Shown piece after piece: positions 1-11,299 of a stretch of 64,000 nt of DNA. The notes under the pieces are model-generated. The model saw only the letters and a program-made list of their open reading frames with translations, was not told the origin of the DNA and made no database searches. The position numbers and the translations under genes were made by a program. Numbering within the stretch: the first letter of the stretch is position 1; each line of letters opens with the position of its first letter. The DNA is from Monilinia fructicola (taxonomy: Eukaryota; Ascomycota; Leotiomycetes; Helotiales; Sclerotiniaceae): positions 1,550,501-1,614,500 of the forward strand of contig VICG01000004.1 of assembly GCA_008692225.1 (NCBI GenBank). The letters run 5' to 3'.

Positions 1-1215
1 TGGCATGATTGTCAGTTACACTTCTTCCTCATATCCCGTCCAAGCATTAGCTTATGAGTGTTACATAGTTCAATCAGGATCTCATAAATCAAGGGCTCGA
101 AGGAGGTAAAAAGGCAGCCAACCTTCTCAGGGCATCTATACTCGAACAATGTAGTGGACCTCAAACGGAGGAGATCGAAATTATGGCAAAAGTTTGTGCC
201 AATTATATTCCGGGTTATCAAAAGCCTTGATGCGAGATGGAACACTCGAAAGCCTCGAAAAATTCAGAGAATTTACTTTAGGATTTACACAGGGGAAGGC
301 ACATTTCGATTTTATAGATGTTGGTCATGGGAAAGAGCGAGCAGATTCAAAGATTAAAGGTTCGTATGTTGTTACGATTCGCGGCCAATTGACAATCTAT
401 CATGGTACTAACTATTGCAAGAATGTATTAGATGGCATTTGAAAAACTGGAACTGCAAACAACTTTTACTTGGTATATCATTTGATAGCGGATACGCACC
501 ATTTCTCGACGAAGTAATTACACAGGATGATCGAAACCGAATTACAATAATGGAAGGCCCTCCAATAGTCCGCGAATTATCTGCCATCGGTCTTCGTAGT
601 CTCAAATTCGAACATATTTTCCGTTCCGAGAAATTGACAGACCGCACAACAGAAGCTAGTCCCACATCTGCTCCATCAACTTGGGCAGGTGTCACTTCAA
701 TCCCCCCTCCTACACCACCAACTGCTGTGCCATCTCCTGCCTTGGGTAGTAAAGCTACTTCAACAGCGATCAAGAAACCAGATGTTACAAGTAATGTATT
801 TGCTAAACTAGGATGGAATCCCAGACCTAGAGGACTTGATCCCCCAATACATGTCAAGAAAGAAGTACTGGAAGCGGTGAAACGAAGAACAAATAATAAT
901 AAGCTTTGCAACAACCATTACCTACGAGGGCCCTGTTCTAAAGGGACTGAATGCTGCTTTGAGCACGATCATAAAGCTACAGAGGAGGAGATAAAAGCTA
1001 TTGCTTATTTGACACGTCAAAATCCCTGTGTCAATGGTCAAGACTGCGATAATGATGAATGCATCTATGGGCATCATTGTCCTAGTGTGGTTATTCCAAG
1101 TGTAGGATCCAAAGAGCCTACTTGCATGGCCTTTGCTTGCAAATTCTATAAAGAAGATCATCCACCAGGAACCATAATAAAACACCCCAAAAAAGAGTAC
1201 ATCGAGCGATATTAA
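1..1215 (+). CDS. CCCH zinc-finger protein (3' part, 5' end outside window)
   Basis: Fungal protein with an N-terminal domain of the kind Pfam calls DUF7923, followed by two C-terminal CCCH zinc fingers; members are presumed nucleic-acid binding. The reading is: last codons of an exon at 1-10 (D)GMI, intron 11-68, exon 69-359 beginning FNQDLINQG, intron 360-421, exon 422-1215. Diagnostic blocks are FDFIDVGHGKERADSKIK, LLLGISFDSGYAPFLDEV and ITIMEGPP. The first finger (C-x8-C-x5-C-x3-H) lies in CNNHYLRGPC...CCFEH, the second (C-x5-C-x4-C-x3-H) in NPCVNGQDC...CIYGH. A Pro/Thr-rich linker separates the two halves. Exon 69-359 needs a one-base shift near 211-217: NYIPG is in one frame and LSKALMRDG in the next, so one base seems missing. 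The start codon is off the window. Family assignment is firm; exact function is unknown. Confidence 0.8.
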
Positions 1216-2007
1216 GATATTAAGAACTACCTAGGTAGTCCATTACATTTCCTAGGCTCAATAATCGTTGCAACTTCATCACGTCTTGACTATTGTGGGA
1301 GAGCAAAAGTCCTTGCTCTCTGGAGGGCAGGCTTCTTGATTCGATAATGGCATAATATTCTCTGTGCACAAACCAAAAGTTATAATTTAGACTCAAAGAG
1401 TCGATTTCTAATTGGAGGACTGGATATGATGGATGTTTAACTTGATTTAGTGATGGATGGAAACGAGATTATTTATTGCTGTCGCATTCTAACTCCTCTC
1501 TAATACGATTTATGGTGGTCTTTTGAAGCTAGAGCTGGAGGTTATCTAATACTGCTATATCATTCTACACTGAGTTTACATTTATTTAACTGGTGAAAGG
1601 TTTCTCCGAGAAGCACAAACATGGTTCTTGGTCCTTCTAATCTCATCTGAAGAGCTGAGTTAATAAATGTGGTAAAAATTCGTGACATTTCCCAGTCATT
1701 TTTCATACTATCCTATCTTTGCTTATTTCTCTTTTCCTGTGTCCTTGTCTTCTCGTTTTCTGCTCATCCCTGTCCTGTCCTGTACTATCCAATCTATATC
1801 TCCAAGGTCGCACTACTTGTTCTTCGTTTGCTGGAGCAAGACCATATCTTGTTCCATGCTGGGAGGGGATTCGCTAGGAATGTGCATTGATTGGTATGTG
1901 GGATCGTATATGTTCAAGGATCTTGAATGGGTGGATGAGGATTATTGTCTTGTCTTATGAGATGGGATGGATGGGCTGACGATGGTTCTGAGATAGAGAC
2001 AAGGGAA

Positions 2008-2029
2008 CTCAATATCACGTGATATTGAG
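2008..2029. repeat. 22-bp perfect palindrome centred on TCACGTGA
   Basis: The left arm CTCAATATCAC is followed immediately by its exact reverse complement. The core TCACGTGA is an E-box of the type bound by bHLH factors such as Cbf1-like or SREBP-like proteins. It lies about 0.8 kb downstream of the CCCH gene and about 2 kb from the 3' end of the eIF2B gene, so no target gene is obvious. Confidence 0.7.
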
Positions 2030-3401
2030 ATGTGTGTGAAATGGATGGGGATGATGTTTGTGAAGAAATACGGACCTGGTGAAGTGGGCGTATGGGACTT
2101 TGGACTTTGGCATATATTTGATGGCATATTGCCTGATACTAATTCCTGAATGTGGTGGGGGGAGATGGGGTTCTATGAGAGGAAATGGGGGAAGCGAGAG
2201 GTAAAGGGGCTTAGGGCCCTGAGAGTTTAGGAACCTATGAATGAATGAATGATATATATCATTGCGTGAATTATATGAGCCAGGGGGGGGGGGGGGGTGA
2301 AACATGTGAGTAGACGGGCATGGTAATAATATTACTATCAGACTAATATCCGGAAGAAGTTACTAGTTCCAAGTCGAGGAAGACAGTAAGTCAGCTCGAT
2401 GCGATTGAAACTGCAACAAAGATTTTTTCCCCGTGCTACCTTGTCAAAACGCGGCTCCCAGCAACAAAAGAGCAGCAAGCAGAATATCAAATCTGTTTGC
2501 AGCCCAGGAAACATCACCAACACCCCAATACATCCCTTCTCCTTTTCTGTTTTCCATCTTCACCTCCTTCCCAAAATCCGTATCGCTTACCGTACCACGT
2601 ACTACACACTCCGTCACCCGGACACTACTAAAATACACCGCTCATACATCCGTCCTCGCCGCCACCCAAACCCGGATACTACATCGCACAGCTGTACAAC
2701 GCATCACAGCCAACCGCGCGCAACGCGCTTACGCCATGTGTAACGTCGTACATATGACACAACGGATTGACTACAGTGTGACATGGTGCGACCTTACTTG
2801 ACGCGATTATCATTACACGGCAGGAGATAAGAGTGGCAGGGGTGTCGGATGTCTTTTTTTCCCTGTGGGTGTGGGTGTTGATGGTGTGGAATGGAATGGA
2901 TGGCAAACGGGCGTGAGCTGAACTGGGAATTTATTCCAGAGGTGGCTGCGTGTCGAGATCGATGGGAATATTTTTTTTTTCGACGTGCATTTTGCGTGTG
3001 TGTTTTGGTGGGTAATGGGGGAGGGGGGTTGAAGTGAGATGGCGGGATGTGAGGGGGTGCGAGATAGGGTGGGTGATGAAGGGGGGGAGAGTTTGAAGGG
3101 GAGAAGATGCGGATTGAGGTGCTGGCTAGAGCGAGTTTGTTACGGCAAATTTGGAGTCGCCATATGCACAGGTTGAGAATCACCATTGCGAGTAGATGCT
3201 AGGAACCAATCGAGATAGTTTTAGGAGTTGGGGTTGGAGAAGCAATGGAGGTGTGGAGATGAGCTACTGTGTAGTAAGAACTAAGATGCGACACCTCCAT
3301 CCATTCGTCCATCGAACCGTGTATCCCAAATTGAATTTTCACAGCCCGCCCGCCCTCCAATCCCCACCCTTGAGCAAATCGCGCCGTCAGAAGCACCAAG
3401 A

Positions 3402-3962
3402 TTAAGAAAAAAAATCCACGTTGCATTGCATGAAAACACCATGCACCCAACCCATCAAGCACTCGGGGCGCACCGAGGCGACCCAACGAAACCCCACCGT
3501 CTGCAAGGACTCCTCACGCACGGCATGGTACTCCTCGGCCGGGATCGAGTGAGAACGCGCGAAGATATCTCGCACACCACGTCTGGGCATGCGATGGCAC
3601 ACACACCATGCTGGGATACAGATGCCAGGGTGTGCATAGTAGAGACGAGAAGACTTACGGACGCGGGGGATTCGGCACGGGAGGTCTGCCGTCGATGAAG
3701 AGCCGGCATTCCGAGGATGCCGGACGCGATCTCTGGTGTGGATTGTCGGGGGGTGAGGGGGTGCCCTGGCGTACTTATGTGAGACGGGACACGGGTATGC
3801 GGCGGAGCGCCTAATTGGATGGTGGGGGATGAAGGCACTGATGGGGGCTGGAGGGTTTGGAGAGTTTGGAGACCCTGATATGTGTGCATATGCAATTGTG
3901 TCATCTGGTGCTTTGAAGATTCGTGGGAATAGGGGGTTTGTGGGTGTGGAAATGTCTTGCAT
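3402..3962 (-). CDS. Possible small gene, hypothetical
   Basis: The minus strand has two coding-like pieces. A Pro/Ser/Thr-rich stretch (start near 3904) contains LGAPPHTRVPSHISTPGHPL and ends at ...RAESPAS, directly before a consensus GTAAGT donor; a CAG acceptor follows 48 nt later. Downstream, another frame reads IFARSHSIPAEEYHAVREES and VGFRWVASVRPECLMGW before stopping at 3402. The predicted splice does not join the two frames in phase, so either the acceptor is different or a base is wrong. I do not recognise a family. It could be chance GC-rich open frame. Confidence 0.3.
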   Translation of the reverse strand: MQDISTPTNPLFPRIFKAPDDTIAYAHISGSPNSPNPPAPISAFIPHHPIRRSAAYPCPVSHKYARAPPHPPTIHTRDRVRHPRNAGSSSTADLPCRIPRVRKSSRLYYAHPGICIPAWCVCHRMPRRGVRDIFARSHSIPAEEYHAVREESLQTVGFRWVASVRPECLMGWVHGVFMQCNVDFFS

Positions 3963-4241
3963 TAGGGATTGAGGGGTTTTCTTTTGATCGGAACTGCCTT
4001 GTTTTGATCGAGATCCTGTAGATGATCAATGTGATTCAAATTGAGATCTTTCATTTCAATTCAAGGGTTGAATTGAGTGTAACAATCAATGTGTAGGGTT
4101 GAGGAGTGGAAAAAAAATAGAATTTTGAGTGAGGTAGAGGCACGAAAATGAAATATTCATTAGGATCGGTATACATGTTTCCTTGATATAGATGTTTAAT
4201 ATCAGCGTATAAATTTTGGTATATTTGTTGAGATTATAGAA

Positions 4242-6081
4242 CTAGCTTATTGATGCCGAATCATCGGAATCTTCTTCGAACTCTTCTTCCATCCCCTCGG
4301 AGCTCATGAGAGGCTTGCCTTTTGCTTCGGCTATTGAACTTGATCAGTAATCATATCTCAGGTGTAGGTGTACAGAACTTACTCTTAGCTTCAACCAAGA
4401 AATGATCTTGGACTTCACAATTTTGCAAGACCGAATGATCTCCGATCTCGCTTCTTTTCCCCAATACGCAATCCGTCAATGTGCATGAACTTCCAATGAT
4501 TACCCCTTCCATCAAGACACAGCGCGTTAGTCTTGCTCCAGTTTTGATTTGACAGTTTGCACCTATGACACATTCTTTGATGATGCATTTTTCTTCCACA
4601 ATTACATTCTCTGCCAGGAGACAGTTATCTCTTGTTACCGTGGTCTTCTGTGCGATTCCTTCTGGGTACGATACTTTGCTGTTGTGAGCAAATGGAGAGG
4701 CTGCATTACGGCCAGTTTGATCGATGGCTTCGAGTTTGGCGAGTTGTAGGGATACATTTAAAAGGATGGGAGCGGTATCGACTCGACGAATGAGGGGTTG
4801 AGGTCCTTGTGGTGTAGGCTTTGAAGGATGGATGTATGCTAGAATTGGCGGTACCACCAAGCCTGATTTTTCGCTAATAGCTGATGGCTTGGTAGATAGT
4901 GGATCCTCAAGTTTAGATGTCCAAGTTGAACTTAAATTGCCGTAATCGATATCATCACTTGGTGGACCATTGTCGAGCATATTTTCATCTGAATCGTCGG
5001 GTCTTGGGTTCTCAAAAATATCTCGCAGCCCTAATTTATCACCTAGACCTTGTTGCCACCCCGCTTTAGCCCACCATCCAATAACATCTTCACCAATGTT
5101 GTCCATGTGCTCGTTCGCATTGATCATGTCGATGACCCAGGCTGGTAAAATATATATATGCGCATCTCGATGGGAACTCAGCATGCGAATACGGGGATGA
5201 CTGCGTACTAGTGCATGTCTAACGGGTAAACCCTTTTTATCTTCAACTATATCCTTGAGGGTATCGGTAGGAACAGAATAAACCAGGTTCGAGATATGAG
5301 GAATCAAAGCTGATTTCGAGGGTGGTACGGAAGTGGTGGCAAGAGGTGATGTGGCAATAAAATCAGTTTCTTCACCCTTGATTTTTGTTTCGCTCTTGGT
5401 CTCGTACCACACACCAAGTCCACCACGTCTTCCACCCCTTTCACCACCGAGTGCCATTTTTGGGCCCTCGTGACCTCCCCCAGTAGCCCCACCCAGTCCT
5501 CCCTCCTTTACCATCCATGATTCAATCAATCCTTCACCTGGAAGTTCGCAAACCAGATCACAGGGAAGTACTATGAAGTCGCCCTTGACAATATTGCGTA
5601 CCTCTGGTAAGCGAAAGATCTGAGCAGTGCCAGTAGTTTGATCCAGGTCCTTAGGGGCTAATAAATCCGGTCTTGGCAACGGCAGACTAGTTAAATGCGG
5701 ATTTGTGGCCAAAGCAGTTTGAATAGCAGCCTCTGAGGAAGGTGGTGTAATGAGAGTGATATCTGAATAAATTTCAGTGTCCTGAAAACCGCAAAGCTAT
5801 ACGGTCAAGGCAGCCCTGACACCCACTACTCTCTCCAATTCCACCTTCAAAACTGCATTCAAAGTGGTCTTCAAGATATCAAGAGCAGATATGGAAATGA
5901 ACTTACTAGTTACTCCCATTCGATAACAAAAGTCAATAGGATACCAAACCATAGGTCGATTTGCTATTGGTATGAGTGCCTTTGGACTTTCATTTGGATT
6001 TGTAGTGAAGGTAGTTAATGATGATCCCGGTCCACAAAGAATTATGGCCTGGAATCCAGGAGCTGGCATTGCGTGAGGCAT
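4242..6081 (-). CDS. GCD1: Translation initiation factor eIF2B subunit gamma
   Basis: This is the gamma subunit of eIF2B, the cytosolic complex that exchanges GDP for GTP on eIF2; gamma pairs with epsilon in the catalytic subcomplex. Exons are 6081-5907, 5762-4383 and 4330-4242, giving 547 aa with no frame problem. The N-terminus carries the nucleotidyltransferase-like fold (AIILCGPGSSL, residues about 12-22; ESPKALIPIANRPMVWYPID, about 31-50). The middle has TTGTAQIFRLPEV and GDFIVLPCDLVCELPGE. Residues about 438-507 are a left-handed beta-helix of hexapeptide repeats (ENVIVEEKCIIKECVIGANC). The C-terminus is an acidic tail, SSEGMEEEFEEDSDDS. A divergent insert near the middle is Gly- and Lys-rich. 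Introns are 144 and 52 nt. The start at 6081 precedes the conserved fold by only a few residues. Confidence 0.93.
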
Positions 6082-7765
6082 ATTCAGCTATATATTTTCT
6101 TGTCGAGGTGGGTATCGGAGAACAGGTGGATGGAGATGACTTTTAAAAAAAAAAGTTGTCGAGGTGGGATATGGAACGAATCCCAATACCAAAATTCAAT
6201 CGTTCCAAGTTGACTGCCGTGCCGATACAAAATCTACCAAATGAATCGGAGACGAACTTCTGAAGAGGAGTTGTGACGGCTGTGTTTTGAGAAAAGTTGT
6301 GGTTATCCTGCGATTTATAGCTGTCGCTATAACCTTCGTGAAAAATGTCGAGGCTAGTGTCACATGAGTCACACGATCACGTGGCACTTTCTACAGAGCG
6401 ATCTCTCCCGGTGAACATTTAAGGCAGTGGGCAAAAGTTTCTGATGGCCAATAAGAAGGTTCTCAACCTCGATTTAGATTCAGATTTCATTTGTGGTATT
6501 ATAAGATGTGTTAAGAGGATAGTTTACCCTCCGCTAGTAATAAGAGATGGCCGCTTATTGCGGGGTGTTCAGTCTCGAATCCGAAGTCAGACTTCGTTTG
6601 GGGAGCTTATTAAGCTTGCAGTCCTGATACGAGAATTTCATAGCCATTGCTATGAACGGAAGTTTAAATTGAAATATATCACGTTGCGTTTGGTTTGCTA
6701 GCAATCAATTTACATCTCAAAAGCGTATCATTGTATCATATTACTCGAAGACGATCAGGCAGGAATAGCACGGCATTGTACGATACACCGCAGTGAACTC
6801 TTGATGCTAATTGCTCCTATATGCATGTAAGCTTGAATGTAAACAAAAGCATACAATCCATATCCCGATATGCTACAGAAGCTCCCCTTCCTGACATTGT
6901 ATGTTTCTCTCTAAAGCCATCTTCGAATCACCCAAGTCTCCTTTCGTCTTCTGCCCAATCTACTCAATCACCTCAAGCATCACCAAAAATCACCATGTAT
7001 CCCCCCATCCCCCCCCTCCCCTTGTATTCTCTCCCTCAACCATACACAGCCACTCTTCCTCACTCCTCAGCAAAGCCAGAAGAAGCAACGAAAAGCCAAA
7101 ACGTCGGCATCGCCTGGAAGCAGTGTAATACCAGGGACACCTTCACCTCTCTGCACACGACGAGCGCAATACATTGAAGTTTGCTGACAAAAATAATGAA
7201 ACCGTAAGGTTGGGTGAAAGGAATCACCAATCCAAGTGGTTAGACATGGATAGAACAGATACTACATTTGATCTAAGCGAAGGGTGAGAGAAGCACCTGC
7301 TAGATTGATGAGGAAAGAAGAAAAAGAGATGTGAGGGGAATGAGGGTGTTTATATAGATTTTCGATAATGAGAATGGAAAGGGGAAAGAAAGGGAAGATT
7401 GGAGCAAATGGTGCAAATGGTGCCAAAATTGCTGCATTAGGAATGTGACTCCGGTGTGAGTCAGAAATGAAAAGAGGGGGGATTACTGCCTTGTGGCGAT
7501 GCAACCAACACATCCATAGATATAATCAGACTACCGGTTAAAAAAGCAGCCATGTTGAATTATGTTCAAATGAATTATGATTTGTGCATCCAATAAGAAA
7601 GAATATCCATCATACATAAGATTTGCGAGTCCGTTCATTAGAGATATCCTGTTACCTCAAAACGCTCCCAGCCCGGTATCAACCATTCATCCAAGGAGCC
7701 GTAAATAAAAGGTATAAAAAGAAAAAGAAGACGCCATTTGCTTGTCTGCCTATCGGCTTGCTTGC
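6082..7765. other. Intergenic region between eIF2B gamma and the Pex22-like gene
   Basis: It holds the promoter of the minus-strand eIF2B gene and the 3' side of the Pex22-like gene. A second TGAGTCA is at 7457-7463. C-rich tracts occur near 6990-7030. No coding region was recognised. Confidence 0.6.
6365..6383. promoter_or_regulatory. TGAGTCA (Gcn4/CPC1-type) site next to CACGTG
   Basis: TGAGTCA at 6365-6371 matches the bZIP site bound by Gcn4/CPC1 factors; CACGTG follows at 6378-6383. They lie about 285 bp upstream of the eIF2B gamma start. The match is exact, but binding is inferred. Confidence 0.4.
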
Positions 7766-9212
7766 CTATTCCACCCCAAGAACCTTTCTAGCCCAATAGT
7801 CTCCAACACGGTTCCCCTCTACGACGACGACGCCCCTGCCAAGTCCAACTCTATCCTCTCTTTCCCACCATTGTTCTTTACTTCTCGACACTTGACTCTC
7901 GGCTTCGGATTCACTATCTGCGAGTCCACCATGACCTCCATCTGCGCCAACGATCAGGACAACGTCTTCCCGAAGCCAACTCTGAAGGTGGGTTATTGCA
8001 GATCCATTTTCTCCGGCAAGGGATTCTTGTAGATAGACGAAGTCGGGAGCGAGGTGTCGGAGCATCTGAATATGGCCAGTTGGAGTAGTAAATGGTAGTA
8101 CCATGGTCTCCTTCTCTACTAAACCCAAGGCTTCGTTGTAAATTGGGCCGAATGCGGGTGGAGTCGAAGGTTTTGGGGGAAACATTGGGGTCCTTTTGTT
8201 TGTGAGCAGATGATCTTGATTAAGGATACACACAAGGGGGTCTTACAGCTGTCTATCACTTTCCTCTCCCGGTGTATGAACATCTCCAGGACCAATGTTC
8301 GAAAAGGAGGAACTGAGAGATCCACCAGGTCTCCCGCCTGCAGCGTCCAGAGGATGCTCTGTTAGCCCTGGTGCATATATGAGGACAAAGAGTCGTATTT
8401 TAGAGAAGTCTGTTTTGCGAGGAAGATGAGATAGAATTGACTACGAAATCAATCAGTAATTATGGGCTAAAGGATTCAAATCGACCAACCGCGTATTCAT
8501 GATGATAGCCTGCTTCAGAAGCAGCATCATCATCGTGTGATTCAGCAGAGACTACGATGGCGACAGTCTTCCTTTTACCATTGCTGACTGGTACCCGAGG
8601 TACTGGGGAAACTCCTGTGTCATTTTCAGAGCGCAATTCAACTGGCCCGGGACCAGCGGCTCGTGTTGTAGTGGTGGCAATGGGTGGGCTTGGGGCGGCA
8701 TTCCGTCGTATAACTGATTCCTCCTGCCATGTTCTATGATCGTCAAATCCGTGCTTGTCTTCCTCCCTGATTGAAGAGAGCGCACTGCCAACAACTCCAC
8801 CAACCGCAGCGGCTCCCGCCGCAAGGCTTCGACTTGCGCTATTGATGAATTGCTGTGGACTGGGTGTTCTTTGAAGTGCGCCTGACATTTGAGCTATGTA
8901 ACCTTGTGACTCTTCAGGTCGAGGAGGATGTGATGGTGGTTGTTCTGCTGTGCCGAATGAAGTTGCTCCTGGTCGCAGATCACCCGCGTATGAAGGAGAA
9001 CCTGTTTTAAAGCTGCCATCTGGGTTTCTGCCATATTCTGGTCTTGGGGGTCCATTCTCATCTTCATCATCGTCGTCTTCGTCTCCTCTCGTGCTCCATA
9101 TCCATGCCACTACACCTACTGCGGCTGCAGTAACGGTGAAAGCTAATGGTAACCAGTAAGAGAGATTTCCTCGACGCGCCTGTGCGCCTCTGCGATCGTA
9201 TGGGGTTGACAT
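7766..9212 (-). CDS. PEX22: Peroxin-22-like protein
   Basis: Peroxisomal membrane protein of the Pex22 type. In this family the C-terminal domain anchors the ubiquitin-conjugating enzyme Pex4, which recycles the PTS receptors. Exons are 9212-8490, 8440-8247 and 8192-7766, giving 447 aa in frame. The N-terminus has one membrane segment, residues about 19-40 (YWLPLAFTVTAAAVGVVAWI), followed by an acidic run (DEDDDDEDE) and a long low-complexity linker. The conserved C-terminal domain starts after HHEYA with SILSHLPRKTDFSKIRLFVL, then IYAPGLTEHPLD, FGPIYNEALGLVEKE and LRHLAPDFVYLQESL. Introns are 49 and 54 nt; the first uses a GTTGGT donor. The protein is far longer than yeast Pex22 (about 180 aa), mainly through the linker. 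The family call rests on the remembered conserved block; the symbol is tentative. Confidence 0.75.
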
Positions 9213-10811
9213 TTAGGAATGAGATCGCATCACATTCTTCATTGATTAGATCCCCAGAAATAGTAATAGATCGTAAATCATGAATTCATAAAAACCTGAA
9301 GTATGTTGCCCATTCAATTGTGGAGATATATCATTGATCAACAAATCCCGAGGTGGAGATTGGAGAGGCTGGGAAGCTTATGTTTGACCTGAGTTTTTAG
9401 CCCTGTCTGTTCCTATTGCTTCCTCGGTGCTGGCTCATTCTGTTGACCGCCTTGAATGCCTGACACGTGGAACAGCGGCAAAATGATCTCCATGACTAAG
9501 ATCTTTCGACCTCTTCATAATTTTGATATTGAACTACCTCCTGACAAATACCTACAAAAGTTGACATGACATGTATAAAATCGAAGTAGAACATTTCTCA
9601 ATTTTTGAAGTACGGGAAGATATGCATTATTCTCAGCGACTAATACATTGTGTATATATTTCCAGAGTTTGGGAGATTTTGATGGCATACCTAAACGGAC
9701 TTTTAGAGGCTACCATGTCTTTAGACATCGAATGTGAGAGGGATTATTTGAAGGTGTGTAGTGCCTGTAAGAGGAAAGAGTTCACTGGTATGTTAATATT
9801 GGCTTGGAAGTCTGCGTTTGTGTGCATAGGTGTAGAATGCTACTGGCCTAGGTGTTGCACACTTGCGAGAACAGACCAAACTCATACTGAACTGCATGAT
9901 TGACTGCCTGCTATCCTGTGGCACAGTGCCTTTGTGGTCGTTCTTACAACTGCCCAGGTGACCTTTACTTGCTAGCCGACAGCCTCTCTCAAGAAAGTTC
10001 AATTGCTTGGACTAGCTCAAACCAAGTGCTAGATGGCTATCTCCCGATTCCCGTTATTGCTTTCTCGAATTGCCCAACTTTCAATCTTAACATTGCCTTT
10101 CATTGTCCCATTGTTTCGCGTCTTTCGCAGGTGCAAAGAATATCTATTCCCTATTGAAACCTACTTCAAATATTTGACCCATGTAATGGCCCTGATGTAG
10201 TTGTCTCCACGCCTGTGAAGAAGCTTGACTTTGAAGCATATTGTTCAAGTTACCAGTCTTCGACATTGCTTATTGAACACCGCGCCCTCTGCGCCAGACT
10301 TGATATGTTTGAGCAACCCTCAAGCCTCAATTAAAAGTTGGCCTAAGTCGATTTCTTCCCTCAATGTCCAATCGAAATGTCAAAATTTGCAGTCGATTGT
10401 CGAAACCCGAGTTCCGCACTGAAACCTGGCCTTGATTGCTTTGACCACACACACAATTTTCAATATCGAGGTGAAAAGCCCATTATGTATTATCATTACG
10501 GTCAGCGATGACATTGTGACCAAAGCCGACTGCCAGAAATCAGGGGGACAGATTGGCTCTCAATGTCAAAGGCTATACCCATTCCTTCTGTAATATGTCT
10601 GTTGCTATATCAATTCGTAGAGATATTCGTAAAGGTATTCGATGCCCAAATATTTTCACTTCACGCCCAGCAGCTGCGGCTTGCCCAAAAACATTATTTT
10701 TTCGTAGAGTCCTCCCATTTTGTAAATTCCTTCTGAAACCCATCATTCAATCTTCCTTCTGGTATATCCTTTGTATGTATTCGTAGTCCGTAGATTTTCG
10801 TTCGAAAGTTG

Positions 10812-11219
10812 TTGTTTGTGTTTTGTCGAAGTAGAGAATGGGATGCGACCTTTCGCTCAAATCTAGCAAGAACCAGACAAGGCCACTACCTGCAAATGAA
10901 AATATCTCCAAAACTTGATCTTAGAAACTTATCAAATTCTCCCATATTGATAGAAAATGCCTTCTAATCTTGTATCTAGATTTTCAGAACCAACCCATTC
11001 CCAGAGCTCCCATTGTAGTTTGTGTTTTGTTGAAGTCGGCACCGCGATGCAGCTTTCGCTCAAATTTAGCGGGAGGAAGGCAACGCCCCCAACTCCAAAT
11101 CAGAATATCTCCAAAACGTGATCTTAGAAATTGATCAAACTTTGCCAGAAGACTAAAGGAAACCTTCTCAGACTGCGCCCAAGTTTTCAAGTACGTTGTG
11201 TCCCCAGAGCTTCCTCAAT
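10812..11219. repeat. Diverged tandem duplication, unit about 204 bp
   Basis: Unit 1 starts near 10812 and unit 2 near 11016. Matching blocks at a constant offset of about 204 bp include TTTGTGTTTTGT (10815 and 11019), CTTTCGCTCAAAT, and ATATCTCCAAAAC followed by GATCTTAGAAA. Differences are mostly scattered substitutions, so the copies are old. Confidence 0.7.
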
Positions 11220-11299
11220 TCCCAAATGAAGGTTTCTTGCTAATTTGTTGACCAATGGCAGACCTCCATTTACGCCAACACGTGATTTTTTGTGCTTCA

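Larger units (their letters stand above)
1216..4241. other. Intergenic tract with low-complexity DNA
   Basis: No confident gene. It contains a copy of TACCTAGGTA at 1228-1237, a 22-bp perfect palindrome at 2008-2029, a run of 15 G at 2283-2297, G-rich stretches near 3000-3100, and a possible small minus-strand gene at 3402-3962 listed separately. The remaining open frames are short and lack codon bias. Confidence 0.6.
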
